Shown: positions 37,263 to 46,857, counted from the first letter of the stretch. The stretch is 64,000 nt of DNA from CBDHEY01 sp965262305 (GCA_965262305.1 CBDHEY010000002.1:682001-746000); one strand, 5' to 3'. Translations and numbers: made by a program. The notes: a model not told the origin generated them from the letters alone.

Positions 37263-39584
37263 ATGTCTAAGTTAATACGCGAGAATAACAGTTCTGAGAA
37301 TCAAATTACTCCTGCGATTTTGCCTCTGGCGAATTCGGTAGTGATTTCCCACCTAAAGGCGTGTCAACGTATCGCCGCGGATCATTCTCGAAGTGCGTTT
37401 AAAAACTATTTAAAAGTCTTAGACGAAGTCCTGTTTAGACGGTCGAATAATGCTAGATCAAATGACGATGCAACTAAATTGAGTGAATTGCAACGTGCAA
37501 TTCGCAGTCAACAACAAGAATTAGAACGTTATTTTTGCGGCTATATTTCCGAAGGATTTGTAAAGTTCAAAAAGGGTGAGTTAGATACCAACATTGGTCG
37601 AGATGAAGAACAAGAAAGTGAAGAAGAACTGTCTTTAGTCGGTAATGAAGATCTGGAAGAAGATATTGCTATTAGTTCTTTAACTCAGCGTGCAGATAGT
37701 TATTTTGCAGAACCCTTATGGGCACTTAATCAGCGGTTTGCAGTATTGAATGGTGGTGAACATGTAACTGAGTCAACCAACCCTGCAGCGCCGATTCAAT
37801 ACTGTGAGTCTTTGCGAAAAGCAATGAAGTTGATCAGCATGAGCATCTCCCAAAAAATCATCGCTTACAAGGTTTTTGATACTCAGCTATTAAACTTAAC
37901 GCGATCAATCGTAGAAGATATAAATCATTTCCTAAAAAACCAAGGTATTTTACCAAATTTAAAATACACGCTTCCTTCTGGTAAAGCGCCCGCGTCTTAT
38001 CTCTCAGAAGAAGGTGATCCAATCTTGGCGGATGCCAATGCCCTCTCGGAACACTATCAGCCTGTAAGCGCTCAGGAAAATGTTATTCCTAACCCGACTC
38101 AGCCTACGGAACAGTATCAAAATGATTTATTGCAAGCAATTCGCGGTCTACAAAATCAATTGTTATTTCCCGGAGGCTTAACACCGCTTGGTACTGCAGC
38201 AGTGCCCGAAGGAGCCATTCCTATAACTGAAGCGGAGCTCCTTAAGGCAATTCAGTTAATGCAGCAACAAACGCAACCTGTTACCGCGATGACAACTGAC
38301 GGACAGCCTCTTATTCCAGTGGATATATCTGAAGTCGCCAAGCGTTTGCAGGAACAGTTAAAAACCGAAGATAGTGATGTTACGGTTGAAAATCTCGATA
38401 TGCAGACTATCGATTTGGTGGGTATGCTTTTTGAGTACATGCTAAACGATGAGAATTTACCCGATCAGGTAAAAGCATTGCTCAGTTATTTGCATACCCC
38501 ATTTTTGAAGATAGCCTTTGTTGACCCGGGTTTCTTTGAAAAATCTGATCACCCCGCGCGCTTGCTATTAAATAACCTGGCTGAAGCGGGAGTTCAATGG
38601 GTGGGAAATGATGACACCTCTCAATACGGTGTATTTGAAAAAATACAAGATATGGTAAATCGGGTTCTCAAAGAGTTTCAAAGCGATGTAAAAATTATTA
38701 CTGAGCTGCTTCTAGAATTTAGTAGCTTCTCTAAAAATATTGTGCGTCGACAAGAGTTAATGGAAAAGCGAGCTACTGAAAAAGCTCAGGGAGAAGAGAA
38801 GCTTCGTGAAGTTAAAATTCGTGTTAATGACGAAATTAGAGGTCGTACTCAAGATAAAGAATTACCCTCTGCGGTGCTACTGTTTTTATTGCAGCCCTGG
38901 ACTGATTATTTATCCTTTGCGTTGCTGCGATTTGGCGATAAATCAGATTCTTGGGTAAAAGCAATCGCGTTGGTAGATGATCTGCTTTGGTGTATTAACC
39001 CTAAAGTAAAAGCTGTTGATCGCGATCGACAAAAAGAAATGCATGATGGCTTGATAAGATCTATCGAAGGTGGGTTTTCGACTATTGGTTTTGATCCTGC
39101 TCGAGGTAAAAAACTTATTGAAGCACTTTCTGCATTAATCAAAATGGCCTTGCAAAGCAAAAAAGCGGAACCTGCGCCAATTCCTATGCGCGCAGAACTT
39201 GAGAAGCAAGCTGCTGAAAATGCTGGTGAAACTCATGAAGAGATCGATGCTGATTTGTCGAAAGAAGAAGCCAAGATGGTCGAAAGCTTAAAAATGATTG
39301 AGTTTGGAACCTGGTTCGAGTTTAAAGGTGGGCGCCGCTTAAAGGTTGCTTGGTGTAACACGCGAACTTCGCACTATATGCTGGTAAACCAGATGGGTAA
39401 ACGAGAAGAAATGATGTCTGGGCTGGAGCTCGCCAGGAAGATGATATCAAAAGATGCTAAAGTTATATCAGGGAGCTCAAAACCATTCTTTGAGCGAGCC
39501 TTGGAAAATATTTTCCAGAAGCTCAACGAGAAAGCGGGACACTCCGATAATGAACATAAAGCAGCTGAAACACAGGAAGCATAA
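37263..39584 (+). CDS. DUF1631 family protein
   Basis: A 773-residue soluble protein of DUF1631, usually long and helical. Residues about 110-140 are acidic; 330-560 are helical with conserved DQVKALLSYLHTPFLKIAFVDPGFF; the C-terminus (about 680-740) contains a small beta domain FGTWFEFKGGRRLKVAWCNTRTSHYMLVN that resembles PilZ-like barrels. The function is unknown. The next gene, 3 nt downstream, is a PilZ protein, so the two are likely functional partners, perhaps in cyclic di-GMP signalling. Confidence 0.88.
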   Translation: MSKLIRENNSSENQITPAILPLANSVVISHLKACQRIAADHSRSAFKNYLKVLDEVLFRRSNNARSNDDATKLSELQRAIRSQQQELERYFCGYISEGFVKFKKGELDTNIGRDEEQESEEELSLVGNEDLEEDIAISSLTQRADSYFAEPLWALNQRFAVLNGGEHVTESTNPAAPIQYCESLRKAMKLISMSISQKIIAYKVFDTQLLNLTRSIVEDINHFLKNQGILPNLKYTLPSGKAPASYLSEEGDPILADANALSEHYQPVSAQENVIPNPTQPTEQYQNDLLQAIRGLQNQLLFPGGLTPLGTAAVPEGAIPITEAELLKAIQLMQQQTQPVTAMTTDGQPLIPVDISEVAKRLQEQLKTEDSDVTVENLDMQTIDLVGMLFEYMLNDENLPDQVKALLSYLHTPFLKIAFVDPGFFEKSDHPARLLLNNLAEAGVQWVGNDDTSQYGVFEKIQDMVNRVLKEFQSDVKIITELLLEFSSFSKNIVRRQELMEKRATEKAQGEEKLREVKIRVNDEIRGRTQDKELPSAVLLFLLQPWTDYLSFALLRFGDKSDSWVKAIALVDDLLWCINPKVKAVDRDRQKEMHDGLIRSIEGGFSTIGFDPARGKKLIEALSALIKMALQSKKAEPAPIPMRAELEKQAAENAGETHEEIDADLSKEEAKMVESLKMIEFGTWFEFKGGRRLKVAWCNTRTSHYMLVNQMGKREEMMSGLELARKMISKDAKVISGSSKPFFERALENIFQKLNEKAGHSDNEHKAAETQEA

Positions 39585-39587
39585 TTC

Positions 39588-39926
39588 ATGACTGAGAACA
39601 GATCCAAAGAACGGGTTGATGTTCCTCAATTAGTCGCGGTTTTTGACTCACTTAGTGATATTGAGTTGGGCACAATTGTAAATTTGCATGAAGAAGGGTT
39701 TTTACTTATTGGCAGTGGTGTGGTTGGCGATAATCGGGTTTACCAATTACGATTCGAGTTTTCTGATCCTGTTGATGACGTGACAAATATTTCGATAGGT
39801 GCCGAATGCTTGTGGACAAATGAAACCGGCAGTGGCGATAAAATTTGGGCAGGGTTTCATATCATTGATATATCTGAGTCTGATAAGACAATTATTTCTC
39901 ACCTTATTCATCAGATAAGTGAGTAG
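39588..39926 (+). CDS. PilZ-domain protein with a degenerate second motif
   Basis: A 112-residue single-domain protein. The cyclic-di-GMP RxxxR motif is present as R5-S-K-E-R9. The second motif, normally [DN]xSxxG, is N32-L-H-E-E-G37, with His in place of Ser. Ligand binding is thus uncertain. Strand pattern and length match PilZ. It is translated right after the DUF1631 gene. Confidence 0.78.
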   Translation: MTENRSKERVDVPQLVAVFDSLSDIELGTIVNLHEEGFLLIGSGVVGDNRVYQLRFEFSDPVDDVTNISIGAECLWTNETGSGDKIWAGFHIIDISESDKTIISHLIHQISE

Positions 39927-39965
39927 GTTCCATCTACTCTTAATTAAATAACGTTATATTTTTTC

Positions 39966-41249
39966 TTAAAGAGTCGTAAAGACTTCTTCTGCAATTTCAA
40001 TTGTTTGTTCGATATCTGCATCAGAATGCGCAATTGACATAAATGCTGCCTCATAACAGGCTGGCGCTAAATAAACGCCACGGCTCAACATACCGTGAAA
40101 GAACTGATTAAATCTTTCTATGTTTCCAGACATGACTTGCTGATAGTTCTCCACTTTATTCTCTTCTGTAAAAAAGAATCCCCACATAGAGCCTATGTGA
40201 TTCGTTGTTAGTGCAATACCACATTTGTCTGCTGCTTGCTGTATCCCGCTCACAAGTGTTTCGGTTTTAGTAAATAAATCTGAATAAAAATCTAGTTCTT
40301 TAATTTTGTTAATTGTCGTTAAACCTGCAGCCATGGCGACAGGGTTGCCAGAAAGTGTTCCGGCTTGATATACAGGTCCGCTAGGCGCAATATGGTTCAT
40401 TACGGCTTCGCTTCCGCCAAAAGCACCGACTGGCATGCCACCACCTATTACTTTGCCTAACGTTGTGATATCAGGTTTAACATCAAAATATTCTTGTGCG
40501 CCACCCAATCCACCAACACGAAACCCGGTCATAACTTCGTCGAAAATGAGCAGGCTTCCACTTGCATCACAAATTTCTCTTAAACATTCAAGAAAGCCTG
40601 GAATTGGAGGGATACAATTCATATTGCCCGCAACAGGCTCAACAATGATGCAAGCGATTTGATCTCCAATTTCACCAAATACTTCTTTAACTTGTTCAAT
40701 ATTGTTGTACTCTAATGTGATCGTATGGTCAGCTAAGCACGCGGGTACGCCAGGTGAACTAGGCACGCCAAAAGTGAGTGCGCCACTGCCTGCTTTGATA
40801 AGTAGGGAGTCGGAATGTCCATGGTAGCAACCTTCAAATTTAACAATTTTGTCTCTGGATGTGTAACCTCGAGCAAGTCGTATTGCGCTCATTGTCGCTT
40901 CTGTTCCTGAGCTAACAAAACGAACTTTTTCAATACTTGGAATGATATCGCAAATGGTCTGGGCCAGTTCTGTCTCTATTTCAGTTGGTGCTCCAAAACT
41001 CAGACCAAACTTAGCTGCTTCTGTGACTGCCGAAATCACATCTTCATGAGCATGTCCTAAGATCATTGGTCCCCAAGACAAAACATAGTCGATATAGCGT
41101 TTGTCAGTAATATCATATAAATAGGGGCCCTCTGCTCGAGAAATAAAGATAGGCTCTCCGCCCACTGCTTTAAATGCTCGCACAGGTGAATTAACACCGC
41201 CTGGAATAACGGTTTGTGCTTGTGCAAATGCTTTAGAAGATTCGCTCAT
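39966..41249 (-). CDS. hemL: Glutamate-1-semialdehyde 2,1-aminomutase
   Basis: A 427-residue PLP enzyme that makes 5-aminolevulinate in the C5 heme pathway. VNSPVRAFKAVGG, FVSSGTEATMSAIRLARGYT, DEVMTGFRV and the PLP lysine in TTLGKVIGGGMPVGAFGG all match. The thiE gene that often sits next to thiD-hemL is not present. hemL lies 23 nt after thiD. Confidence 0.98.
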   Translation of the reverse strand: MSESSKAFAQAQTVIPGGVNSPVRAFKAVGGEPIFISRAEGPYLYDITDKRYIDYVLSWGPMILGHAHEDVISAVTEAAKFGLSFGAPTEIETELAQTICDIIPSIEKVRFVSSGTEATMSAIRLARGYTSRDKIVKFEGCYHGHSDSLLIKAGSGALTFGVPSSPGVPACLADHTITLEYNNIEQVKEVFGEIGDQIACIIVEPVAGNMNCIPPIPGFLECLREICDASGSLLIFDEVMTGFRVGGLGGAQEYFDVKPDITTLGKVIGGGMPVGAFGGSEAVMNHIAPSGPVYQAGTLSGNPVAMAAGLTTINKIKELDFYSDLFTKTETLVSGIQQAADKCGIALTTNHIGSMWGFFFTEENKVENYQQVMSGNIERFNQFFHGMLSRGVYLAPACYEAAFMSIAHSDADIEQTIEIAEEVFTTL

Positions 41250-41272
41250 ATGAAGTTCCGTATTGTGTAATG

Positions 41273-42115
41273 TTAGTGGGTATGTTTTTTTGCGGGCAGT
41301 CTATCTGGGGTGCTAATATTTTTGTCCGCCCAATAGAGTCTATGTGGCGTGCGCTTACCGAAACCGAGTTCTCGAGATGCTCTCATTGCTTGCCAAGTAA
41401 AGTTTTGTGCGTTGTCAATAGCTTGCTGGGGGGTAAGTCCGTGGGCGATATAGCTCGCGGTACTCATGGCCAATGTGCTACTTGAGCCATGACATGTCGG
41501 AGACTCTTCTTGCCAAGAATAATTTCCGATTAAACCTTTAGTATCGTAAAGACTATTTTGAAATTGTTGAGTGCGTTTTCCTGTGCCAGTGATTAACAGA
41601 TAATCACAGCCCTTGTTAATTATAGATTGTGCTGTCGCATTCACATTGTCTGATTCCAGGGCGAGTTCTCTGGCTTCATGAAGAGAGAATATTGTGATGT
41701 TGGTTAATGGTAGAATCAATGAGGTATAAGCATCAATTAGGTTTTGTTGATCAATATTTTCTGGGTCGTACAAACAAAATGCAGGGTGAGCTGTGACTTG
41801 CAGTTCTGGATAATCAACAAGTATCGAGTGAATTGCTTCCATATTTGCAGTGGAGCCTAAAAAACCCAGCTTCACGGAGCTCACTTCCATTTCCTCTAAT
41901 ATAGATCTCGCTTGTTCGATTAAGATAGTTTCATGAGTGGCGAATGATTCGACGTTTGATTGAAAACCTTCTGCGCACATAGTGGTTACTATGGGAGCGC
42001 AATGACAACCCAAGCTCACAGCTGTTTCGATGTCGGCTTGAATTCCTCCACAGCCTGAAGGGTCGAGCGCCGAAAAAGTAAGAATTATAGATGGATTGGC
42101 GCCTGGATGATTCAT
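41273..42115 (-). CDS. thiD: Hydroxymethylpyrimidine/phosphomethylpyrimidine kinase
   Basis: A 280-residue ribokinase-fold enzyme that phosphorylates HMP and HMP-P in thiamine synthesis. DPSGCGGIQADIETAVSLG near the start and the region CHGSSSTLAMSTASYIAHGL, equivalent to the GTGCT anion hole (here GSSST), fit the family. Between hemJ and hemL on the same strand with short gaps, so probably one operon. Confidence 0.92.
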   Translation of the reverse strand: MNHPGANPSIILTFSALDPSGCGGIQADIETAVSLGCHCAPIVTTMCAEGFQSNVESFATHETILIEQARSILEEMEVSSVKLGFLGSTANMEAIHSILVDYPELQVTAHPAFCLYDPENIDQQNLIDAYTSLILPLTNITIFSLHEARELALESDNVNATAQSIINKGCDYLLITGTGKRTQQFQNSLYDTKGLIGNYSWQEESPTCHGSSSTLAMSTASYIAHGLTPQQAIDNAQNFTWQAMRASRELGFGKRTPHRLYWADKNISTPDRLPAKKHTH

Positions 42116-42126
42116 GGTTATTACTC

Positions 42127-42552
42127 TTAAGCTGGTTGTTTTAATACGACAAGTAATACGACAGCGATCAATATTAGTACGGGAAATTCGTTAAACCAAC
42201 GAAAAAAAACGTGGCTTTTGATGTTTCCATCTCGTTGAAATACCTTTAGGTACTTGCCGCACATATGATGATATCCAACCAAAACAAAAACTAAGAAGAC
42301 TTTGATCCAAAACCAGGTTGATGATGCGTAATAATCCCAGGCGTAGACTGCTGTCCAAAACCCTAAAATGATGGTTAAGACCATAGATGGAGTTCCTATA
42401 CCCCAGTATAACTTTCGTTCCATTGTTTTAAATCTATCCTTACTGATCTGGTCTTCGGACATAGCATGGTAAACGAACAGTCTAGGTAAATAAAACAACA
42501 TTGCGAACCAGCAGACGACCGCAATAATGTGGAAAGCTTTTACCCATAACAT
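42127..42552 (-). CDS. hemJ: HemJ-like protoporphyrinogen oxidase / CopD-family protein
   Basis: A 141-residue membrane protein with four helices (about 5-24, 50-72, 80-97, 118-138). The conserved His8 in KAFHIIAVVCWFA, the RLFVYH segment and the KxF motif before the third helix match HemJ, which oxidises protoporphyrinogen IX. Its place with hemL supports a heme role; the family was earlier annotated UPF0093. Confidence 0.85.
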   Translation of the reverse strand: MLWVKAFHIIAVVCWFAMLFYLPRLFVYHAMSEDQISKDRFKTMERKLYWGIGTPSMVLTIILGFWTAVYAWDYYASSTWFWIKVFLVFVLVGYHHMCGKYLKVFQRDGNIKSHVFFRWFNEFPVLILIAVVLLVVLKQPA

Positions 42553-42620
42553 AATGTGCTTAAACTCTTGTAGGAAAAAAATAGACTAAATTGTTTTTTA
42601 TTGTGCATTTTTTAGTTTGG

Positions 42621-44381
42621 TTACTTCAATAAGTCCGTAGGTTGGTAATAATTTTCGATCATTGCAAGAGTGATTACACCCAGTATCTTGATGTTGGCAC
42701 TCGGGCCGACGCGAGTAACATATAGCGCCTCAGAATTTTTATTCTTTAGCTTTTTTAAGGCCTGATGAAGGTCGGCAGTATCTTCTATCGCACTCATGTT
42801 ATAACGTCTAGCAGGAATCGCAAGTAAATCAATGTTCCCTGAAGTTTCTTTTAATATGTTTTCATCTTCAATAACATGGGCAGCGTCGGCAGCGGCTACA
42901 CAATACATGTTAGAGCCTGAAGAAAAAATGAGCCAAGAAGGTTTAGAAAGCAAAGCTGCTTGCAGTCTTTCCAAACTCGGATCCTGATCTAGAAATTTAA
43001 AATGGTCTTCCATTACGCTTCTTACTCCAGCTTTTCGAAGAGCCTGTGTTGCTGGACCAAAATCGGGACTGCGGTTGCTGTGGTTAAGTTGCTCGATAAA
43101 GATCCCGTCGAGTCGAAAGGCTTGTCTGGTTATAATGCAGGATATAACAATCACAAGCATTGCTGGAAAAATTGTACTTGGGTTGCTACTAAGTTCGAGC
43201 ACCGCAATAAGTGCAGCAAGTGGCGCGTTTAGAACTGCGGCCATCATTCCAGCCATGCCGATAATTATAAACAAACTAGGGTCGGTATCTGTTGGCGCCA
43301 TAAGGTTTAATGTAAGGCTGAAAGCCGCACCAACTAAGGCTCCTATCATTAGGCAAGGACCGATTAAGCCTCCCGGAATGCCGAGCCCAATAATGATTGG
43401 AGTTACAAGGGTTTTGGCTATGACGATGACAAGTATGCCCGAAAGTAAAAGCTCTCCTGCAATAGATTGATTCAAAGTGTCGTAACCCAAACCCATTATC
43501 TCGGGAACGAAAACCGAAAATAAAGAAGTAATGCAACCTGCAATGATTAATCTTTGGTATAGCGGCAAGTAATTAAACTTCAGCGAAAAAATGTGCAGTT
43601 TGGTATAAGAAGCAGCAAAAATAGAGACTGCGACTCCTAACAAAGCCGCATAGTGAAGTTCAGCGACGGGGTAAGCTTCTGAAACGGCGAAATAAAAATC
43701 ACCTTGATGCGAAAAGATAAGTTGTCCAACTACTGCACCTACAACTGACGCTAAAATAATTGGTAGAAACCCAACGATTGAGTATTCCTTTAGAATTACT
43801 TCCATTGCAAATACAACACCTGCAAGTGGAGTGTTGAATGAAGTTGATATCGCCGAAGCCACGCCACATCCAATTAATGTTGTCATGCTGTTATTGGGTA
43901 GTTTAAGCCATTTACCGAGTTGCCCGGCTGCTCCAGCTCCTAAATGCACAGCGGGTCCTTCTCTGCCAACTGATTGCCCGCTCACGATACTGATAAGTGC
44001 GCCGAAGAATTGTACGATCCAATTTTTAAAGGGCATATTACCCTGGTGATTGTGAACACGATCGATTACGTGGCCAACACTCATTTCTCTATCTTGTCTT
44101 TTGAATGAATATAGTAAAATCAGAAGTAAGGCGATTCCGGTAAAAATAATGATCACCCTAATCAACGCAGGTAAGCTTTCAAAATCGCTTGCGTGATTAA
44201 CTAGGTTTTGTGACAGGGGTAATTCAATCAGCCATCGAAAAATAGCGATAATACCACCAGTGAATAGCCCAACCGCTAACCCCAAAATTGAGAGTTGCGG
44301 TAACGCGTCAATATAAGATAACGAATGTCGAAAGTTGTTTAGATGTATCGATAAATAGGATATGAGCCGATTTTGCCGCAT
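42621..44381 (-). CDS. clcA: CLC chloride channel/transporter with CBS domains
   Basis: A 586-residue membrane protein, with about ten to twelve helices (28-435) and a C-terminal CBS pair (about 450-575). The gating-glutamate motif GREGP is intact, as is the late PGGLIGP. In contrast, the usual GSGxP selectivity motif is replaced near SVGHV, and the internal proton-glutamate position (E203 in E. coli ClcA) aligns to Val in FAMEVI. This points to channel-like rather than exchanger behaviour, which is inference from a by-eye alignment. It is divergent from the DUF6776-like gene. Confidence 0.88.
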   Translation of the reverse strand: MRQNRLISYLSIHLNNFRHSLSYIDALPQLSILGLAVGLFTGGIIAIFRWLIELPLSQNLVNHASDFESLPALIRVIIIFTGIALLLILLYSFKRQDREMSVGHVIDRVHNHQGNMPFKNWIVQFFGALISIVSGQSVGREGPAVHLGAGAAGQLGKWLKLPNNSMTTLIGCGVASAISTSFNTPLAGVVFAMEVILKEYSIVGFLPIILASVVGAVVGQLIFSHQGDFYFAVSEAYPVAELHYAALLGVAVSIFAASYTKLHIFSLKFNYLPLYQRLIIAGCITSLFSVFVPEIMGLGYDTLNQSIAGELLLSGILVIVIAKTLVTPIIIGLGIPGGLIGPCLMIGALVGAAFSLTLNLMAPTDTDPSLFIIIGMAGMMAAVLNAPLAALIAVLELSSNPSTIFPAMLVIVISCIITRQAFRLDGIFIEQLNHSNRSPDFGPATQALRKAGVRSVMEDHFKFLDQDPSLERLQAALLSKPSWLIFSSGSNMYCVAAADAAHVIEDENILKETSGNIDLLAIPARRYNMSAIEDTADLHQALKKLKNKNSEALYVTRVGPSANIKILGVITLAMIENYYQPTDLLK

Positions 44382-44571
44382 TTCTCGATTAAATATGTTT
44401 TTTTAGTAAAAATTAATCTCTTATATCATATCAAGCTCGACAAGTGAGTATAATTGGAGTTAGGGTAAGTAAAAATAATAAGATTTGTGCAATTTTAGTT
44501 CGACTTTGTAAAAAAATTTTTCAAAGCTTCAATAGCATAAATTGACAGAGGTTATTCAGAGCTGGTTATTA

Positions 44572-45312
44572 ATGGCTGTTGTTAAAGGTTCAAAACAATA
44601 TCGGGTAAAGGTCGTAAAAGATCGGCCTCTTCATAGAATTTTAATTATTTCTGGAGCGAGTGTAGCGTGTCTGGTAGCTGTTTTAGGGAGTTACTACCTC
44701 GGCCACGTGAATGGCATTTCAGGCCAAAAAAAAGCACAAGAAGAGTTAGTTAGTGTAAAAGCAAAGCTCGCTCAGAGCGAAAAGGCGTTTGAAGATCTTC
44801 AACAGTCCACGACTAACATCCAATTAGGGGCCGAGGTGGATCGTCAGGCGAATGAAGAAGTTCGGCAGCAAGTGGTTGATTTAAGAGAGAAAATCGCCAC
44901 TTTAGAAGAAGAAAATAGCTTTTACAAAGGGCTAATGGCTCCAGCGGAAAACCGGAAAGGGTTAACTATTGGTGCAGTAGAGCTGGTTAATTCAGAGCGT
45001 CCAAGAGTATACAAGTATAAAGTTATTATGCAGCAGCTTGCCACTAAGCATCAGTTACTTAATGGCAAATTAAGCTTCAGGGTTTTTGGCAGAGAAGCTG
45101 ATTTAGACGCAGCATACAATATTAGTGATTTGTCTGAACAGTACAACCAAGAGTCGATTAAGCTCAGATTTAAGTATTTTCAGACAATTGCTGGTGAACT
45201 CACTATACCTGAGGCTTTTGAGCCCGAAGGGATAGAGCTAGTTGCGCAGTCGACCGGTAAAAACGCTGTTACAGTTAAAAAACGATTTGGTTGGTTAGTC
45301 CAGGAGATATAG
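44572..45312 (+). CDS. DUF6776-like membrane-anchored coiled-coil protein
   Basis: A 246-residue protein from the ATG at 44572; a TTG 30 bases upstream could also start it but has no Shine-Dalgarno. One membrane helix (about 23-43), then a coiled coil (about 52-115) and a C-terminal beta-rich domain (about 120-245). This matches a conserved family that sits just before a bactofilin gene in gammaproteobacteria. The gap to the bactofilin gene is only 3 nt, so partnership with the cytoskeletal filament is likely. Confidence 0.78.
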   Translation: MAVVKGSKQYRVKVVKDRPLHRILIISGASVACLVAVLGSYYLGHVNGISGQKKAQEELVSVKAKLAQSEKAFEDLQQSTTNIQLGAEVDRQANEEVRQQVVDLREKIATLEEENSFYKGLMAPAENRKGLTIGAVELVNSERPRVYKYKVIMQQLATKHQLLNGKLSFRVFGREADLDAAYNISDLSEQYNQESIKLRFKYFQTIAGELTIPEAFEPEGIELVAQSTGKNAVTVKKRFGWLVQEI

Positions 45313-45315
45313 CCC

Positions 45316-45771
45316 ATGTTTGGTGGCAAAAAAGATAAAAGCTCACAGTTTTCTACCGGTGGTCACACTTTGTTTGATCACGCGTTGGAAGTGCGAGGAA
45401 GTATAAGGTTTGCCGGGGAGTTAGATATCGAAGGAACTGTGATTGGTGACATTGTTGCTGATGATGGGGCGGACGCTCTAGTAAATGTTCACGATAGAGG
45501 CGTTGTAGAGGGACAAATAGCGTCTCCGCGCGTCATTATAAATGGCCATGTTCGCGGAAATATTTTTGCATCGAAACACATCGAGCTTTCTGCAAAAGCA
45601 GTTGTAAATGGAGATGTTCACTATGAGGTGATAGAGATGGTAAAAGGCGCTCAAGTGAATGGCAACCTCGTTCATGTGGAAGAAACTGAAACAAAAAAGG
45701 CTGGACCTACAGAAGTTCATCCGGTTGATATTAAAAAAGTCTCGGTGCCTGGCGCAAAAACACTTAAATGA
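45316..45771 (+). CDS. Bactofilin (polymer-forming cytoskeletal protein)
   Basis: A 151-residue protein. The central beta-helix (about 18-120) has the typical repeated G-x-I-x-G-D/N pattern (VRGSIRFAGELDIEGTVIGDI, VNVHDRGVVEGQIAS, VNGDVHYEVIEM) and is flanked by flexible, polar tails. Bactofilins form nucleotide-free filaments that localise cell-wall enzymes. It follows the membrane-anchored coiled-coil gene; an AGGAG precedes its start. Confidence 0.95.
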   Translation: MFGGKKDKSSQFSTGGHTLFDHALEVRGSIRFAGELDIEGTVIGDIVADDGADALVNVHDRGVVEGQIASPRVIINGHVRGNIFASKHIELSAKAVVNGDVHYEVIEMVKGAQVNGNLVHVEETETKKAGPTEVHPVDIKKVSVPGAKTLK

Positions 45772-45837
45772 AGCGTAATTGCTTGCGAAATCTCCGTCTA
45801 ATCGATAACCTAGCTTTTTAATTTTTAGTTTATTGCG

Positions 45838-46191
45838 ATGTCTGATCCACAAACATTTGTTCCAGAACCTCTGAATGTCACTAATTCTGCTTTAAACAAG
45901 GTTCAGGAGCTAGTTGAAGAAGAGGGAAACCCAGATCTTAAGTTAAGAGTCTTTGTAACTGGCGGAGGTTGTTCTGGCTTTCAATATGGTTTTGCTTTTG
46001 AAGAGTCAATTTCAGATGAGGATGCTAAAATAGAGCGCGATGGCGTTGTGGTTGTTGTCGATTCGATGAGCTACCCGTATTTGGTGGGCGCAACTTTGGA
46101 CTATAAAGAAAACCTCCAGGGTTCACGGTTTTCGGTAGAAAACCCTAATGCGTCGAGCACATGTGGATGTGGTTCAAGCTTTTCTATATGA
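45838..46191 (+). CDS. erpA: Iron-sulfur cluster insertion protein ErpA
   Basis: A 117-residue A-type carrier that delivers [4Fe-4S] clusters to apoproteins. The three cluster cysteines are in GGGCSGFQY and STCGCGSSF. The N-terminal PLNVTNSALNKVQELVEEEGNP and length match ErpA better than IscA (107). erpA next to bactofilin is common in this group. Confidence 0.95.
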   Translation: MSDPQTFVPEPLNVTNSALNKVQELVEEEGNPDLKLRVFVTGGGCSGFQYGFAFEESISDEDAKIERDGVVVVVDSMSYPYLVGATLDYKENLQGSRFSVENPNASSTCGCGSSFSI

Positions 46192-46198
46192 GTTAATT

Positions 46199-46822
46199 AT
46201 GCAGCTAGTATTGAAACAAAAGAATCTTTTCCTATTACTTGTTGTGTTTGTATTTTGTCTGGCATGCTTTTTCGCGCTAGTTGTAAATGCCTATCAAGAA
46301 AATCAAGAAACAGATAAAACTCATGTTTCTGTGGTTAAAACCTCAATGAGCTCAGGTCAAAAGCAAGAAATGCCTTCTCCTGAGAAGTTGGATATGGTTA
46401 AGGCCGGCATGACAAAAAAAGTTATGGCTCAGGATATACCTGCGCTAGGTGCCATTGAAGCTGGTGGTTTACTTGCTCATATTCAATTGAACTCTCCCTC
46501 TGAACTAAAAAGTGCTTTAGAGCGAGCTGAAGTGCTTTATCAGGAAGGCAAGATTAGGAAAGATGATAACCCTGTAGCATTTGTACTTCATGGCCCAGAG
46601 GTTTCAGTATTTCTCAAACAAAATTACAGTGCTAATCAAACTTTGGTTGATTTGGCGGCAAAGCTATCTGCACTTAACGTTATTGATGTAAAAGTATGTC
46701 AAACTCGTCTAGGTATGCTAGAGCAGACTGAAAGTGATTTAGCTCCTTTCGTCGGGACTGTTCCATTTGGACCTGCGGAGGTTTCTCGTCTTGTGAATGA
46801 CGAGGAATATATCTATTTTTAG
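46199..46822 (+). CDS. Membrane-anchored DsrE-like protein
   Basis: A 207-residue protein from the ATG at 46199, 7 nt after erpA; an upstream frame overlaps erpA. A single N-terminal membrane helix (about 9-30) leads a disordered linker and a C-terminal domain (about 95-207) of DsrE/DsrF type: AHIQLNSPSELKSALERAE, AFVLHGPEV, VDVKVCQTRL with the conserved Cys, and the ending VPFGPAEVSRLVNDEEYIYF. DsrE-like proteins move sulfur. The anchor is unusual; which side of the membrane the domain faces is not clear. Confidence 0.75.
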   Translation: MQLVLKQKNLFLLLVVFVFCLACFFALVVNAYQENQETDKTHVSVVKTSMSSGQKQEMPSPEKLDMVKAGMTKKVMAQDIPALGAIEAGGLLAHIQLNSPSELKSALERAEVLYQEGKIRKDDNPVAFVLHGPEVSVFLKQNYSANQTLVDLAAKLSALNVIDVKVCQTRLGMLEQTESDLAPFVGTVPFGPAEVSRLVNDEEYIYF

Positions 46823-46857
46823 TGGCAATATTTACCAAGAGTTGATATGTTATCGCC

